A stretch of DNA of 64,000 nucleotides from Naasia sp. SYSU D00948 (GCF_017916515.1 NZ_JAFMTA010000001.1:2097127-2161126), one strand, 5' to 3'; positions 27,427 to 40,891 are shown, numbered from the stretch's first letter. Made by a program: numbers and translations. The notes: generated from the letters alone by a model not told the origin.

Positions 27427-29535
27427 TCAGCCGGTGGTGTGGGCGCGGAACAGCGCGAGGGCGGGACCGGGCACCGCGTAGGTCGACCGCGTCTCGTGCA
27501 CGGTGCCGAACGCGCTGTCGTCCGCGCTCGTCCAGAGCAGCTCGTAGCCGGACACCCCCGCGTGGTCGGGAAGCCGGACGCTGCACTCGTGCTCGGCGCC
27601 GCAGACGACGAGCAGCACCATGTTGAACTCCTCGCTCTCCGGCGTCGTCGCGGCGAGGTACTGGATGCAGCGGGCGTCGGGCGCGTGCCAGTCGCGGGAG
27701 GCCATGGGGGTGCCGCGCGGGGAGTACCAGCTCATCTCCGACGCGTTGGGCGTCGGTGCGCCGGCGCGGGCGAACCGGGACGGACGCAGCGCCGGGTTCT
27801 CGCGGCGCAGGCGGAGGAGGCGCTTGGTGACCTCCCGGAGGTCGCGCTGCCACGGGCGGTGCTGCCACGCCATCCAGGTCAGCTCGCTGTCCTGGTTGTA
27901 CGCGTTGTTGTTGCCCCGCTGGCTGCGGCCGAACTCGTCGCCGGCGGTGATCATCGGCACGCCGGCGGACAGGAGCAGGGTGCCGAGCAGGTTCCGCATC
28001 GCGCGCCGCCGGTCGGCCAGGATGCGCGGGCTGCGGGTGTCGCCCTCGACCCCGAAGTTGAACGACCGGTTGTCGTTCGCGCCGTCGCGGTTGTGCTCGC
28101 CGTTGCCGAGGTTGTGCTTCTCGTTGTACGAGGTGAGGTCCGCCAGGGTGAAGCCGTCGTGGGCGGTGACGAAGTTGACCGAGGCCAGCGGACCGCGGTC
28201 CCCGGAGAACAGGTCGGCCGATCCGGCGAGGACGTTGGCCAGCCGGCCCGCCTCGCCGGGAGTCGTCTCGCCGCGGCGGGCCGCGGCCAGGTCGGTGAGC
28301 CAGAAGTCGCGGGCGGCGTCCCGGAACCGGTCGTTCCACTCGCTCCAGCCCGGCGGGAAGTTCCCCGTCTGCCAGCCGCCGAGCCCCACGTCCCACGGCT
28401 CCGCGATGAGCTTGACCCCCTCCAGTGCCGGATCGTCGCGGAGCGCGAGCAGCAGGGGGTGCTCGGGGTCGAAGTAGCCGCGCGCGTCCCTGCCGAGGGC
28501 CACCGCGAGGTCGAAGCGGAAGCCGTCGATCTGCATCTCGTTCGCCCAGTACCGGACGGAGTCGAGCACGAGGCGGATCGGGGTCTCCTGGCTGAAGTCG
28601 AGCGTGTTCCCGCATCCGGTCGTGTCGACGTACTCGCCGCCGGCCGCCTGGCGGTAGTAGCCCGCGTTGTCGATGCCCCGGAAGCTGGTGCGGGGCCCGC
28701 CGAGGCCCTCCTCGGCGGTGTGGTTGTAGACGACGTCGAGGATGACCTCGATGCCCGCCTGGTGCAGGAGCTTCACCATCCCCTTGAACTCCGAGAGCGC
28801 CGCCTGCGGGCCGGCCTTCACGTTGTCGGCCGAGGCGTAGTCGGGGTGGGGAGCGAAGAAGGAGAGGGTGTTGTAGCCCCAGTAGTTCCGCAGGCCCTGC
28901 CGGATCAGCCGGCGCTCGCTCGTGAACGCGTGCACGGGCAGCAGCTCGACCGCCGTCACGCCGAGGTCGAGGAGGTACTCGATGGTCCGCTCGTTCGCGA
29001 GCCCGGCGTAGGTCCCGCGCAGGTGCTCGGGGATGCGCGAGTTGAGCTTGGTGAGGCCGCGCACGTGGGCCTCGTAGATCACGCTCCGGCCGAGCGGCGT
29101 CCTCGGCTTCTGCACGCCGCCCCAGTCGAAGGCGTTGTCCATGACGACGCTCTGCCACGAGTTCGGCCCGACCCGGGAGACCCCGCGCGCGTAGGGGTCG
29201 AGCAGCACGGTGGACGGGTTGAAGGTGTTCCCGTGCCCGTGCGGTCCGGCGACCCGGATGCCGTACCGGCGCCCCGGCGTCAGCAGGGACGACGAGCCGC
29301 TCCACACCCCGTGCTCGTTCCGGACCAGCGGGATGCGGGAGGTGATCCAGTTCGGGTCGCGCTGGTCGAAGAGGCACAGCTCGACGGCGTCCGCCGCGCC
29401 GCTCCACACGCGGAGGGTGCCGCGACCGTTCGCGACCGTGACGCCCAGGTCGCGGAGGGGATCCTGCGGGGTCAGCGCGACCGCGCTCGGTGCGGCGGTC
29501 CCGCCGGGATTCCTCGAAGGATCGTCCGGCGTCAT
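27427..29535 (-). CDS. glgX: Glycogen debranching enzyme
   Basis: 702 aa GH13_11 isoamylase-type enzyme that hydrolyses alpha-1,6 branches. CBM48 module first (LRVWSGAADAVELCLFD), then VIYEAHVRGLTKLN, VELLPVHAFTSE, VILDVVYNHTAEEG, the nucleophile in DGFRFDLAVALGRD, the acid in LIAEPWDVGLGGW, VTAHDGFTLADL and MITAGDEFGRSQRGNNNAYNQD. The ATG at 29535 is preferred to an upstream GTG at 29583 because the latter would run into the divergent gene, and TACGCT ends exactly 6 nt before 29535, predicting a leaderless mRNA. With glgP it degrades the GlgE/GlgB product. Confidence 0.95.
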   Translation of the reverse strand: MTPDDPSRNPGGTAAPSAVALTPQDPLRDLGVTVANGRGTLRVWSGAADAVELCLFDQRDPNWITSRIPLVRNEHGVWSGSSSLLTPGRRYGIRVAGPHGHGNTFNPSTVLLDPYARGVSRVGPNSWQSVVMDNAFDWGGVQKPRTPLGRSVIYEAHVRGLTKLNSRIPEHLRGTYAGLANERTIEYLLDLGVTAVELLPVHAFTSERRLIRQGLRNYWGYNTLSFFAPHPDYASADNVKAGPQAALSEFKGMVKLLHQAGIEVILDVVYNHTAEEGLGGPRTSFRGIDNAGYYRQAAGGEYVDTTGCGNTLDFSQETPIRLVLDSVRYWANEMQIDGFRFDLAVALGRDARGYFDPEHPLLLALRDDPALEGVKLIAEPWDVGLGGWQTGNFPPGWSEWNDRFRDAARDFWLTDLAAARRGETTPGEAGRLANVLAGSADLFSGDRGPLASVNFVTAHDGFTLADLTSYNEKHNLGNGEHNRDGANDNRSFNFGVEGDTRSPRILADRRRAMRNLLGTLLLSAGVPMITAGDEFGRSQRGNNNAYNQDSELTWMAWQHRPWQRDLREVTKRLLRLRRENPALRPSRFARAGAPTPNASEMSWYSPRGTPMASRDWHAPDARCIQYLAATTPESEEFNMVLLVVCGAEHECSVRLPDHAGVSGYELLWTSADDSAFGTVHETRSTYAVPGPALALFRAHTTG

Positions 29536-29540
29536 GGGGA

Positions 29541-29547
29541 TAGCGTA
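29541..29547. promoter_or_regulatory. Symmetric bidirectional -10 for glgX and the cysteine desulfurase gene
   Basis: The heptamer TAGCGTA reads as TAGCGT on the plus strand and TACGCT on the minus strand. Each -10 is separated by exactly 6 nt from its own ATG (29553 plus, 29535 minus), so the whole intergenic space is 17 nt and both mRNAs should start at or next to the A of the start codon. Neither gene has a ribosome-binding site. Confidence 0.65.
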
Positions 29548-29552
29548 TTCAG

Positions 29553-30737
29553 ATGGCGATCTACCTGGATCACGCCGCGACAACCCCCTTGCTTCCCGAG
29601 GTGCTCGAGGCGTATGTCGCCGCGCTTTCGATCGTGGGCAACGCGTCGTCGATCCACAGCCACGGGCAGGCCGCCAAGCGGATGCTCGAGGAGGCGCGGG
29701 AGCGGGTGGCGGCCGCCCTCGGCGGCGATCCGATCGAGGTCGTCTTCACGTCCGGCGGCACCGAGTCGGTCAACGCCGCCGTCAAGGGGATCTACTGGGC
29801 CCGCCGGTCGGCGGGGGCCGGACCCCGGATCGTCCTTCCGGGCGGCGAGCACCACGCGACGGCGGACGCGGCCGCCTGGCTGGAGGCGCACCAGGGGGCC
29901 TCGATCGAGCAGCTTCCTCTGGACGACGAGGGCCGGCTCGAGCCGGCGGCGCTGGAGCGGGCTCTCGCAGCAGGAGACGCGGCCCTGGTCTCCGTGCTCT
30001 GGGCCAACAACGAGGTCGGCACGCTCCAGCCCGTGACCGCGCTCGCCGAGGCGGCGGCGGCGGCCGGCGCGCCGATCCACGCCGATGCCGTGGCGGCGTT
30101 CGGGTCGGTGCCGGTCGACTTCCGGGCCTCGGGGCTCTCCGCGCTCAGCGTCTCCGCCCACAAGATCGGGGCACCCGCCGGCATCGGCGCCCTCGTCCTG
30201 GCCCGGGGAACGGCGGCAGAGCCCCTGGTGCACGGCGGCGGCCAGCAGCGCGGGCTGCGCTCGGGCACCCAGGACGTGGCGGGCGCCGTGGCGTTCGGGG
30301 TCGCCGCTTCGCTCGCCGCCGAGCGGCTCGCCGAGCACGCCGCGGCTCTCGCAATGCTCCGCGACCGGCTCGTCGAGGGCGTGCTGGCGGCAGTCCCCGG
30401 CGCCCGGCTCCGCGGCCCGGCACCCGGGCCCGAGCGGCTGCCCGGCAACGCCCACTTCACGTTCGAGGGATGCGACGGCGACTCGCTGCTGCTCCTGCTC
30501 GACCTGGCGGGGATCTCGGTGAGCACCGGGGCGGCGTGCCAGGCGGGCGTTCCCGAGCTGTCCGCGGTGCTCCTCGCCATGGGCGTTCCCGAGCACGAGG
30601 CCCGGGGTGCGCTGCGCTTCAGCCTGGGCGCCGGTACCACCGAGGCGGACGTCGACGCCCTGCTCCGCGTGCTGCCCGCCGTGGTCGAGCGCGCCCAGCG
30701 GGCGGGGCACTCGGACCGGCTGCCCGCCCTGCGGTAG
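29553..30737 (+). CDS. Cysteine desulfurase (NifS/IscS family)
   Basis: 394 aa PLP enzyme that takes sulfur from cysteine as a protein-bound persulfide. AIYLDHAATTPLLPEVLEAY opens the fold; FTSGGTESVNAAVKG, SVLWANNEVGTLQP, PLP lysine K204 in SVSAHKIGAP and the persulfide cysteine C329 in STGAACQAGVPELS are all present. C-terminus FSLGAGTTEADVDALL. It lies 28 nt before mnmA, so it is probably the dedicated sulfur donor for tRNA 2-thiolation and perhaps Fe-S assembly. Start set by the symmetric leaderless promoter described at 29541. Confidence 0.93.
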   Translation: MAIYLDHAATTPLLPEVLEAYVAALSIVGNASSIHSHGQAAKRMLEEARERVAAALGGDPIEVVFTSGGTESVNAAVKGIYWARRSAGAGPRIVLPGGEHHATADAAAWLEAHQGASIEQLPLDDEGRLEPAALERALAAGDAALVSVLWANNEVGTLQPVTALAEAAAAAGAPIHADAVAAFGSVPVDFRASGLSALSVSAHKIGAPAGIGALVLARGTAAEPLVHGGGQQRGLRSGTQDVAGAVAFGVAASLAAERLAEHAAALAMLRDRLVEGVLAAVPGARLRGPAPGPERLPGNAHFTFEGCDGDSLLLLLDLAGISVSTGAACQAGVPELSAVLLAMGVPEHEARGALRFSLGAGTTEADVDALLRVLPAVVERAQRAGHSDRLPALR

Positions 30738-30765
30738 CCCGGCCGGCCCGACTTAGACTCGGGGG

Positions 30766-34111
<3,346 letters not shown>

Positions 34112-34123
34112 GCAGGAGGAGCC

Positions 34124-35854
34124 ATGATCAAGGACGATCGGCAGCGCAGCGGCCCGGGTCGCGGGTCGAGCCGCAGGAACTTCCTCCGGGCCGCGGGCGT
34201 GGGAGCCGCCGGCGTCGCGGGAGCCGCTGCGGCCGCGTTCGCCGCCGGGAGAACGCCTCCGCCCGCGCCCGACCCGGGTCCGACGGCCTCCGTGGCCCCC
34301 CGCGCGGACGGGCCGGGGTTCGATCACCTCGTGGTCCTCATGTACGAGAACCGCTCCTACGACAACATCTTCGGCTACCTCTACTCGGATGCCGCCCCTC
34401 CCGCCGGCGGCACCGCCGATGGCCTAACGGACGAGCACGCGAACGCCCTCGCGGACGGGACGGTGGTCCACGCCCACCGGTACGAGGGACCTACGGACGA
34501 GGTGATGTCCAGTCCCCGCCCCGACCCCGGCGAGGAGTTCCCGCACGTCAACACGCAGCTGTTCGGCACCGTCGATCCGGCCCACAACCGGCACCGCAAG
34601 GTCGCTGAGATGACCGCGCCGTTCAACGCGCCCGCGGACGACAGCACACCCACCATGGAGGGCTTCCTCCAGGACTACATCAACACCTTCGTCGCGAACC
34701 ACGGCAAGCATCCGACCGCGGACGAGTACCGGGTGGCGATGGGCGCCTTCGACCCGGCGATGCTGCCGGTCTTCTCGACCCTCGCGCGGAACTTCGCGAT
34801 CTACGACGCATGGCACTGCGCCGTGCCGTCCCAGACGTTCGGCAACCGGTCGTTCTTCCACGCGTCCACGTCGCACGGCTTCGTCACGAACAGCGGCCAC
34901 GGCGGCTACAAGAAGTGGCTGGATGCCTCGAACTCGGCTCCCACCATCTTCAACCGGCTCTCGGACGCGGGGATCGACTGGGTCGTGTACTACGACGAGC
35001 GGCAGCTCGTCTCGATGACGGGCCTCATCCACGCGCCGGCGCTCGAGCCGTACTTCCTCACCAACTTCCGCACGATGTCCCGCTTCTACGAGGACGTCCG
35101 GACCGGCAAGCTCCCGGCCTACAGCTTTCTCGAGCCGAGGATGCTCTACGACCACAACGACATGCATCCTCCGGTCGGGCCGCTCACCGAGACCGACGTC
35201 GACGGCCGGATCGTCCTCGGCGGCGCGGTCTCCGACGTGCGCGCAGGGGAGGCCCTGCTCTCGGCCGTCTACTCGGCCATCCGGGACAGTGCGAGCCCGA
35301 CGGGATCGAACGCCGGCAACACGATGCTGCTCGTGACGTTCGACGAGCACGGCGGCACCTTCGACCACGTGCCGCCCCCGCGGGCGACGCCGCCCGATCT
35401 GCCGGCTCGCACGGAGATGGGGTTCCGCTTCGACCGCCTCGGGGTCCGCGTGCCCGCCCTCGCCATCTCCGCGTACACGCCCAAGGGCGCGGTGCTGCAC
35501 GACGCGATGCATCACGGCTCCGTGATCAGCACCCTGACGGAGAAGTACGGTCTCCCCCCGCTCACGGCGAGGGACGCGGGCGCCCCCACGCTCGCCTCCG
35601 CGATCGCCCTGACCTCACCGCGCGACCCCGCTTCGTGGCCGAGCACGACCCCTGCCTACGTCCCCACGAACCCGGAGAGGAACGCGCCGTTCGTGCAGGG
35701 CTCGGGGGACCGGCCGCTCAGCCCGCCGGGTGTGGGTCTCGTGGGCATGCTGGTCGCCCGCTACGGACGATCGGGGGAGAAGATCCCGGCCACCTATCGC
35801 GAGGCCTACGACACCCTTCAGCGCCACGGGCGGGGAATCTTCGGTAGGGACTGA
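34124..35854 (+). CDS. Tat-exported phosphoesterase (phospholipase C / acid phosphatase family)
   Basis: 576 aa. Twin-arginine signal SRRNFLRAAGVGAAGVAGAA at about residues 17-36 targets it folded across the membrane. The mature enzyme starts with the phosphoesterase motif FDHLVVLMYENRSYDNIFGYL, then PSQTFGNRSFFHASTSHG, PAYSFLEPRMLYDHNDMHPP and the metal-binding block TFDEHGGTFDHVPPP. These match phospholipase C (PlcA-D)/AcpA-type enzymes acting on phosphate esters or lipids outside the cell, probably for phosphate supply. AGGAGGAG ribosome site; 12 nt after ligA, so co-transcribed. Confidence 0.88.
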   Translation: MIKDDRQRSGPGRGSSRRNFLRAAGVGAAGVAGAAAAAFAAGRTPPPAPDPGPTASVAPRADGPGFDHLVVLMYENRSYDNIFGYLYSDAAPPAGGTADGLTDEHANALADGTVVHAHRYEGPTDEVMSSPRPDPGEEFPHVNTQLFGTVDPAHNRHRKVAEMTAPFNAPADDSTPTMEGFLQDYINTFVANHGKHPTADEYRVAMGAFDPAMLPVFSTLARNFAIYDAWHCAVPSQTFGNRSFFHASTSHGFVTNSGHGGYKKWLDASNSAPTIFNRLSDAGIDWVVYYDERQLVSMTGLIHAPALEPYFLTNFRTMSRFYEDVRTGKLPAYSFLEPRMLYDHNDMHPPVGPLTETDVDGRIVLGGAVSDVRAGEALLSAVYSAIRDSASPTGSNAGNTMLLVTFDEHGGTFDHVPPPRATPPDLPARTEMGFRFDRLGVRVPALAISAYTPKGAVLHDAMHHGSVISTLTEKYGLPPLTARDAGAPTLASAIALTSPRDPASWPSTTPAYVPTNPERNAPFVQGSGDRPLSPPGVGLVGMLVARYGRSGEKIPATYREAYDTLQRHGRGIFGRD

Positions 35855-35890
35855 AGTCCCCGATGGGCGCCCCAGGTGAGCGAGGGTCGA

Positions 35891-35906
35891 GCCCCACTAC
35901 TGGGGC
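35891..35906. terminator. Hairpin after the phosphoesterase gene
   Basis: Perfect GCCCCA-CTAC-TGGGGC hairpin 37 nt after the stop. A short stem without a U-tract, so only a candidate. The 265-nt gap 35855-36119 also contains TACTAT (36023-36028), a possible -10 for the next gene, and no other recognisable element. Confidence 0.35.
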
Positions 35907-36119
35907 GCGCCAGGGGACGTATCCCGTGCGATTCCTCGGGATTCCGGGGCTCAGCCGACACGCCGCCGGCATTCAACGGCGACACAGCATTCGGGGGACT
36001 GTCCACCAGATTGGGGCGTCCCTACTATGGGGGCCACGCCCGTACCCGGTCCGGCATCGAGCCGTCCCGCCATATCGCGGGCGCCGTGCGGGGACGCGGT
36101 CATACTGGGGGTGGGGTAC

Positions 36120-37424
36120 ATGCTGAGCTTCAGCGCGCTCGCTCTCGCTCTCGGCGCCACACTGGCGCCGGTGCAGCCCGCCCCGTCCCTTGCCGTCTGC
36201 ATGCCCTCCGTGATCTCCTACGAGGGGTCGTCCGAGGCGCCGGTCCTCGACGCGGCCCTCGCGCGCTCGCTTGGACCCGAGGCGCTGCTGCGCGGGATCG
36301 GTGAGCTCCCGATCCGCGACCTGCGCGGGTTCGTCGACGACAACGCGCAGGCCGTCCGTGAGCTCATCGCCGCTCCGCCGTCGGCGCGGGCGGTCGAGAC
36401 CTGGTGGGCCGCTCTGGACCGGTCGGAGCAGGCCGGGCTCGCGCTCCTCGCGCCGGAGCTGATCGGGAACCTGGACGGCGTCCCCTACGAGGTGCGCGAC
36501 CGTGCGAACCGCGCCGAGCTCGCCTCGGCCCAGGACGAGCTGCGCTCGCGGCTCAGCTCGGGCATCGGGAAGGGGGCGGCCTCCGGGGTGATCGACCGGC
36601 TGAAGATGCTGAACCAGATCGAGGAGTCGCTCGAGCGCACGGACGGCGGACCTGCTCGCCGCCTCATCATGCTCGACACGGTGATGCCGGGTCGCGCCGC
36701 CGTCGCCCTCGGGGAGCTCGAGGAGGCCGACTACGTGAGCCTCCTCGTTCCGGGCGCGCTGCTCTCGGTCCGCGAGCACATGGCGGAGTGGACGAAGGTC
36801 ACCGCCGACATCTACGACGAGCAGCTGCGCTGGGGCGAGCGCCTCGATGAGGACTTCACGGTGGCGACCGTCTCCTGGATCGGCTACCAGACACCCGACG
36901 TCACCAATGTCGCCGGCCTGGACCTGGCCGAGCAGGGCGCCGCGTTCCTGTCCTCGACGGTGAACGGGCTCAGGTCCCTCCGGGACGGCGACGAGCCCTA
37001 CGTCTCCGTCTTCGCGCACTCCTACGGCGCCACCGCGGTGATGCTCGCGCTCGACAGCGGCGATATGTCCGTCGACGCCCTCGCGATGATGGGGTCGCCG
37101 GGCGGGGTCGCCGAGACCGTCGCGGACCTCGGGGTGCCCGAGGGCAGGGTCTGGGTGGGAGAGGCGGCATGGGATCCCGTGGTGCACACCGCCTTCTTCG
37201 GAGTCGACCCGGGCTCTCCCGAGTTCGGCGCGCGGAGGATGAGCGTCGCGGGCTCGGTGGACCCTGTCACCGGTGAGGTGCTGACCGCGTCTGTGGGGCA
37301 CGACTGGTACCTCGAGCCGGGGACCGAGTCGCTGCGCAACCTCTCGCTGATCGGCATCGACGAGGGGCAGTACGTGACCGACGGCAGCGCCGATCCCGGC
37401 ACCACGCTGGCCTCCGAGCGCTGA
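36120..37424 (+). CDS. Secreted alpha/beta hydrolase of the DUF1023 family
   Basis: 434 aa. N-terminal signal-like segment (MLSFSALALALGATLAPVQP) then a helical region (~80-220) and a DUF1023-type hydrolase core: VATVSWIGYQTPDVTNVAG, the nucleophile elbow VFAHSYGATAVM (Ser in AHSYG, a GxSxG variant), MMGSPGGV, DPGSPEFGARRM and the catalytic-type His in GHDWYLEPGT. Family members are secreted or cell-envelope hydrolases of unknown substrate. The ATG at 36120 fits the signal peptide; an upstream in-frame ATG at 36027 would place ~31 residues before it and is unlikely. Confidence 0.75.
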   Translation: MLSFSALALALGATLAPVQPAPSLAVCMPSVISYEGSSEAPVLDAALARSLGPEALLRGIGELPIRDLRGFVDDNAQAVRELIAAPPSARAVETWWAALDRSEQAGLALLAPELIGNLDGVPYEVRDRANRAELASAQDELRSRLSSGIGKGAASGVIDRLKMLNQIEESLERTDGGPARRLIMLDTVMPGRAAVALGELEEADYVSLLVPGALLSVREHMAEWTKVTADIYDEQLRWGERLDEDFTVATVSWIGYQTPDVTNVAGLDLAEQGAAFLSSTVNGLRSLRDGDEPYVSVFAHSYGATAVMLALDSGDMSVDALAMMGSPGGVAETVADLGVPEGRVWVGEAAWDPVVHTAFFGVDPGSPEFGARRMSVAGSVDPVTGEVLTASVGHDWYLEPGTESLRNLSLIGIDEGQYVTDGSADPGTTLASER

Positions 37425-37500
37425 GAGCCCGGGCCGCCCGAGCACGTCGCGAGCCCGCTCCGGCCGGGAGCGGTCCAGCCCCCCGCCTAGGATGAAGACC

Positions 37501-37812
37501 ATGCCTGACGAGCCCAGGGTCATCACTGCCGAGCAGGTGGAGCACCTCGCGAACCTCGCCCGCATCGCCCTCACCCCGGCCGAGATCGAGCACCTCGCGG
37601 CGGAGCTCGGCTCCATCGTGGAGAACGTGCGCAAAGTCTCCGAGGTGGCGACGCCCGACGTGCCGGCGACGAGCCACCCCATCCCGCTCTCGAACGTGTT
37701 CCGGCCGGACGAGGTCGGCGACGTGCTCACGAACGAGCAGGCCCTCTCGGGAGCCCCGGAGGCCTACGACGGCCGGTTCCGGGTGTCGGCGATCCTGGGG
37801 GAGGAGCAGTAG
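37501..37812 (+). CDS. gatC: Asp-tRNA(Asn)/Glu-tRNA(Gln) amidotransferase subunit C
   Basis: 103 aa small subunit that stabilises GatA-GatB. Typical sequence: [39 protein letters not shown] and [20 protein letters not shown]. The ATG at 37501 is chosen over 37492 because TAGGAT (37488-37493) ends 7 nt before it, the leaderless spacing. Its stop overlaps the gatA GTG by one base; gatC-gatA-gatB form one operon for indirect Gln/Asn-tRNA charging. Confidence 0.95.
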   Translation: MPDEPRVITAEQVEHLANLARIALTPAEIEHLAAELGSIVENVRKVSEVATPDVPATSHPIPLSNVFRPDEVGDVLTNEQALSGAPEAYDGRFRVSAILGEEQ

Positions 37813-39392
37813 TGGACCTCACGCGCCTTCCCGCGTCCGAGCTCGCCGAGCTCCTCACCTCGAAGGAGGTCTCCTCGGTCGAGGCGACCCGCGCCTCCCT
37901 CGACCGCATCGGCGAGGCCGACGGCGACCTGCACGCCTTCCTGCACGTTGCAGGCGACGCCGCGCTCCGGCGGGCGAGCGAGATCGACCAGCTCCGGGCG
38001 GACGGGCAGGAGCTCGGCCCGCTCGCCGGCGTCCCCATCGCCATCAAGGACGTGCTCTGCACCGTCGACATGCCGTCCACCGCGGGATCACGGATCCTCG
38101 AGGGCTGGGTGCCCCCGTACGACGCGACGGTCGTCGCTCGGCTGCGCACCGCCGGCATGGTCCCGCTCGGCAAGACCAACATGGACGAGTTCGCGATGGG
38201 CTCCTCCACCGAGCACTCGGCGTACGGGCCGACCCGCAACCCCTGGGATCTGGAGCGCATCCCGGGCGGCTCCGGCGGCGGTTCCGCCGCCGCCGTCGCG
38301 GCCTTCGAGGCCCCGGTCGCGCTCGGCAGCGACACCGGCGGCTCCATCCGCCAGCCCGCCGCGGTCACCGGCACGGTCGGCATGAAGCCCACGTACGGCG
38401 GCGTCTCCCGCTACGGGGCGATCGCGCTCGCGTCCTCGCTCGACCAGGTCGGTCCCGTGAGCCGGACCGTCCTCGACTCCGCCCTGGTGCACGACGTGAT
38501 CGGCGGGCACGACCCGCATGACTCCACCTCCCTCGACGAGGCCTGGCCCTCGTTCGCCGACGCCGCCCGCGCCGGAGCGCAGGGCCGGGACCTCTCCGGG
38601 ACACGGATCGGCGTCATCCGCGAGCTCAACGGGGCGGGATTCCAGGCGGGCGTGCAGACGCGCTTCGAGGAGGCGATCGCGCTCCTCGAGACCGCCGGCG
38701 CCGAGATCGTCGAGGTCAGCGCGCCCCACTTCGAGTACGCGATCGCCGCCTACTACCTGATCCTCCCGGCGGAGGCGTCCAGCAACCTGGCGAAGTACGA
38801 CTCCGTCCGCTTCGGCCTCCGAGTCGTCCCGGACGGCGGCGCCACCGTCGAGCAGGTCATGTCCGCCACCCGGGGCGCCGGGTTCGGGCCGGAGGTGAAG
38901 CGACGCATCATCCTCGGGACCTACGCCCTCTCGGCGGGCTACTACGACGCCTACTACGGGAGCGCGCAGAAGGTGCGCACGCTCATCCAGCGCGACTTCG
39001 CGGCGGCCTTCGAGCAGGCCGACGTCCTCGTCACGCCGTCCGCCCCGACCACCGCCTTCAAGCTCGGGGACAAGCTCGACGACCCGCTCGCGATGTACCT
39101 GAACGACATCACGACCATCCCGGCGAACCTGGCGGGAGTCCCCGGACTCGGCCTGCCCGTCGGACTGGCTCCCGAGGACGGCCTGCCCGTCGGCATCCAG
39201 CTCATGGCGCCCGCCCGCGAGGACGCCCGGCTGTACCGGGTCGGCGCGGGCCTCGAGGCGCTGCTCCACGAGAGCTGGGGCGCGCCGCTGCTCGACCGGC
39301 TGCCCGCGGACTTCGGCCGGCACCGCGGAGCCGCGCCCCACCTCGCGCCGGTCCCCGGACCCGGCACCGAACCGGACGGAGGAACCGCCTGA
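37812..39392 (+). CDS. gatA: Asp-tRNA(Asn)/Glu-tRNA(Gln) amidotransferase subunit A
   Basis: 526 aa amidase-signature subunit that releases ammonia from glutamine. The Ser-cisSer-Lys triad is intact: K79 in [12 protein letters not shown]154 in [13 protein letters not shown] and S178 in [12 protein letters not shown], the same numbering as in the S. aureus enzyme. Further marks: [18 protein letters not shown] and [19 protein letters not shown] ~35-residue Pro/Gly-rich tail extends the C-terminus. GTG start overlapping the gatC stop by one base (taGTG), so translation is coupled. Confidence 0.97.
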   Translation: MDLTRLPASELAELLTSKEVSSVEATRASLDRIGEADGDLHAFLHVAGDAALRRASEIDQLRADGQELGPLAGVPIAIKDVLCTVDMPSTAGSRILEGWVPPYDATVVARLRTAGMVPLGKTNMDEFAMGSSTEHSAYGPTRNPWDLERIPGGSGGGSAAAVAAFEAPVALGSDTGGSIRQPAAVTGTVGMKPTYGGVSRYGAIALASSLDQVGPVSRTVLDSALVHDVIGGHDPHDSTSLDEAWPSFADAARAGAQGRDLSGTRIGVIRELNGAGFQAGVQTRFEEAIALLETAGAEIVEVSAPHFEYAIAAYYLILPAEASSNLAKYDSVRFGLRVVPDGGATVEQVMSATRGAGFGPEVKRRIILGTYALSAGYYDAYYGSAQKVRTLIQRDFAAAFEQADVLVTPSAPTTAFKLGDKLDDPLAMYLNDITTIPANLAGVPGLGLPVGLAPEDGLPVGIQLMAPAREDARLYRVGAGLEALLHESWGAPLLDRLPADFGRHRGAAPHLAPVPGPGTEPDGGTA

Positions 39393-40891
39393 TGGCCGCC
39401 GACGCGCTGCTGCCCTTCGACGAGGCCCTCGCCAAGTACGAGCCGGTGCTCGGCTTCGAGGTCCACGTCGAGCTGTCGACGAAGACCAAGATGTTCTCCT
39501 CCGCCCCGAACGCCTTCGGCGGCGCCCCGAACACCCACGTCGCGCCCGTCGACCTCGGCCTCCCGGGATCGCTTCCGGTCGTCAACGAGCAGGCGGTCCG
39601 GTACTCGATCTCGCTCGGGCTCGCGCTCGGCTGCTCGATCGCCGAGTCGAGCCGCTTCGCGCGGAAGAACTACTTCTACCCGGACCTCGCGAAGAACTAC
39701 CAGATCTCGCAGTACGACGAGCCGATCGCGCACGACGGCGAGGTGGAGGTCGAGCTGGACGACGGCACGGTGTTCCGCGTGCCGATCGAGCGGGCGCACA
39801 TGGAGGAGGACGCCGGCAAGCTCACGCACGTCGGCGGAGCGACCGGTCGCATCCACGGCGCCGAGTACTCGCTCGTGGACTACAACCGGGCCGGCGTGCC
39901 GCTCGTGGAGATCGTCACCCGCCCGATCTTCGGTGCGGAGGACCGTGCGCCCGAGCTCGCGCGCGCCTACGTGGCCACGATCCGCGACATCGTGCGCTCC
40001 CTCGGCGTCTCGGACGCACGGATGGAGCGCGGCAACCTGCGCTGCGACGCCAACGTGTCGCTCCGGCCCCGGGGCGCCGAGAAGCTCGGCATCCGCACCG
40101 AGACCAAGAACGTGAACAGCCTGCGCAGCGTCGAGCGCGCCGTCCGCTACGAGATCCAGCGGCAGGCCGCGATCCTCGACGCGGGCGGGACGATCATCCA
40201 GGAGACGCGGCACTGGCACGAGGACAGCGGCACGACCAGCCCGGGCCGGCCCAAGTCCGACGCGGACGACTACCGCTACTTCCCGGAGCCGGACCTGCTC
40301 CCGATCGTGCCGTCGAAGCAGCTGATCGCCGAGCTGCGTGCCGCGCTGCCCGAATCGCCCGCGGCCTTCCGCCGACGGCTGCAGGCGGAGTACGGCTTCA
40401 CCGAGTCGGAGTTCCGGGACATCATCAACGCGAACCTCCTCGTCGAGCTCGAGCAGACGGTCGCCGCGGGCGCCGCGCCCGCTCAGGCCCGCAAGTGGTG
40501 GCTGGGCGAGATCCTGCGCATCGCGAACGCCCGCGGCGTCGAGGCCGGGACGCTGGTCTCGCCCTTCCACGTCAGCGAGCTCATCGCGCTCGTCGAGTCG
40601 GGACGCCTGACCGACCGGCTCGCCCGCGAGGTGCTCGAGGGCGTGATCGCGGGGGAGGGATCGCCCGACGACGTCGTGAAGGCCCGCGGCCTCGCCGTCG
40701 TGTCCGACGACTCGGCGCTCCTGGCGGCCATCGACGACGCGCTCGCGGCGCAGCCGGACGTGCTCGACAAGATCCGGGACGGCAAGGTGCAGGCCGCCGG
40801 CGCGGTGATCGGCGCCGTCATGAAGTCCATGAAGGGCCGCGCGGACGCCGCCCGGGTCCGGGAGCTCGTGCTGGAGCGCGCCCAGGGCTGA
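39392..40891 (+). CDS. gatB: Asp-tRNA(Asn)/Glu-tRNA(Gln) amidotransferase subunit B
   Basis: 499 aa, binds the mischarged tRNA and transfers the amide with ATP. N-terminal kinase-like cradle: [66 protein letters not shown] and [16 protein letters not shown]-terminal YqeY-like helical tail ([23 protein letters not shown]). ATG overlaps the gatA stop as TGATG. Last gene of the operon; an imperfect hairpin follows. Confidence 0.97.
   Translation: MAADALLPFDEALAKYEPVLGFEVHVELSTKTKMFSSAPNAFGGAPNTHVAPVDLGLPGSLPVVNEQAVRYSISLGLALGCSIAESSRFARKNYFYPDLAKNYQISQYDEPIAHDGEVEVELDDGTVFRVPIERAHMEEDAGKLTHVGGATGRIHGAEYSLVDYNRAGVPLVEIVTRPIFGAEDRAPELARAYVATIRDIVRSLGVSDARMERGNLRCDANVSLRPRGAEKLGIRTETKNVNSLRSVERAVRYEIQRQAAILDAGGTIIQETRHWHEDSGTTSPGRPKSDADDYRYFPEPDLLPIVPSKQLIAELRAALPESPAAFRRRLQAEYGFTESEFRDIINANLLVELEQTVAAGAAPAQARKWWLGEILRIANARGVEAGTLVSPFHVSELIALVESGRLTDRLAREVLEGVIAGEGSPDDVVKARGLAVVSDDSALLAAIDDALAAQPDVLDKIRDGKVQAAGAVIGAVMKSMKGRADAARVRELVLERAQG

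Noticed and set aside
37441-37492. A small gene or attenuator before gatC
   Set aside because: Only a 76-nt gap with a -10-like TAGGAT; no ribosome site, start or stable hairpin was found.
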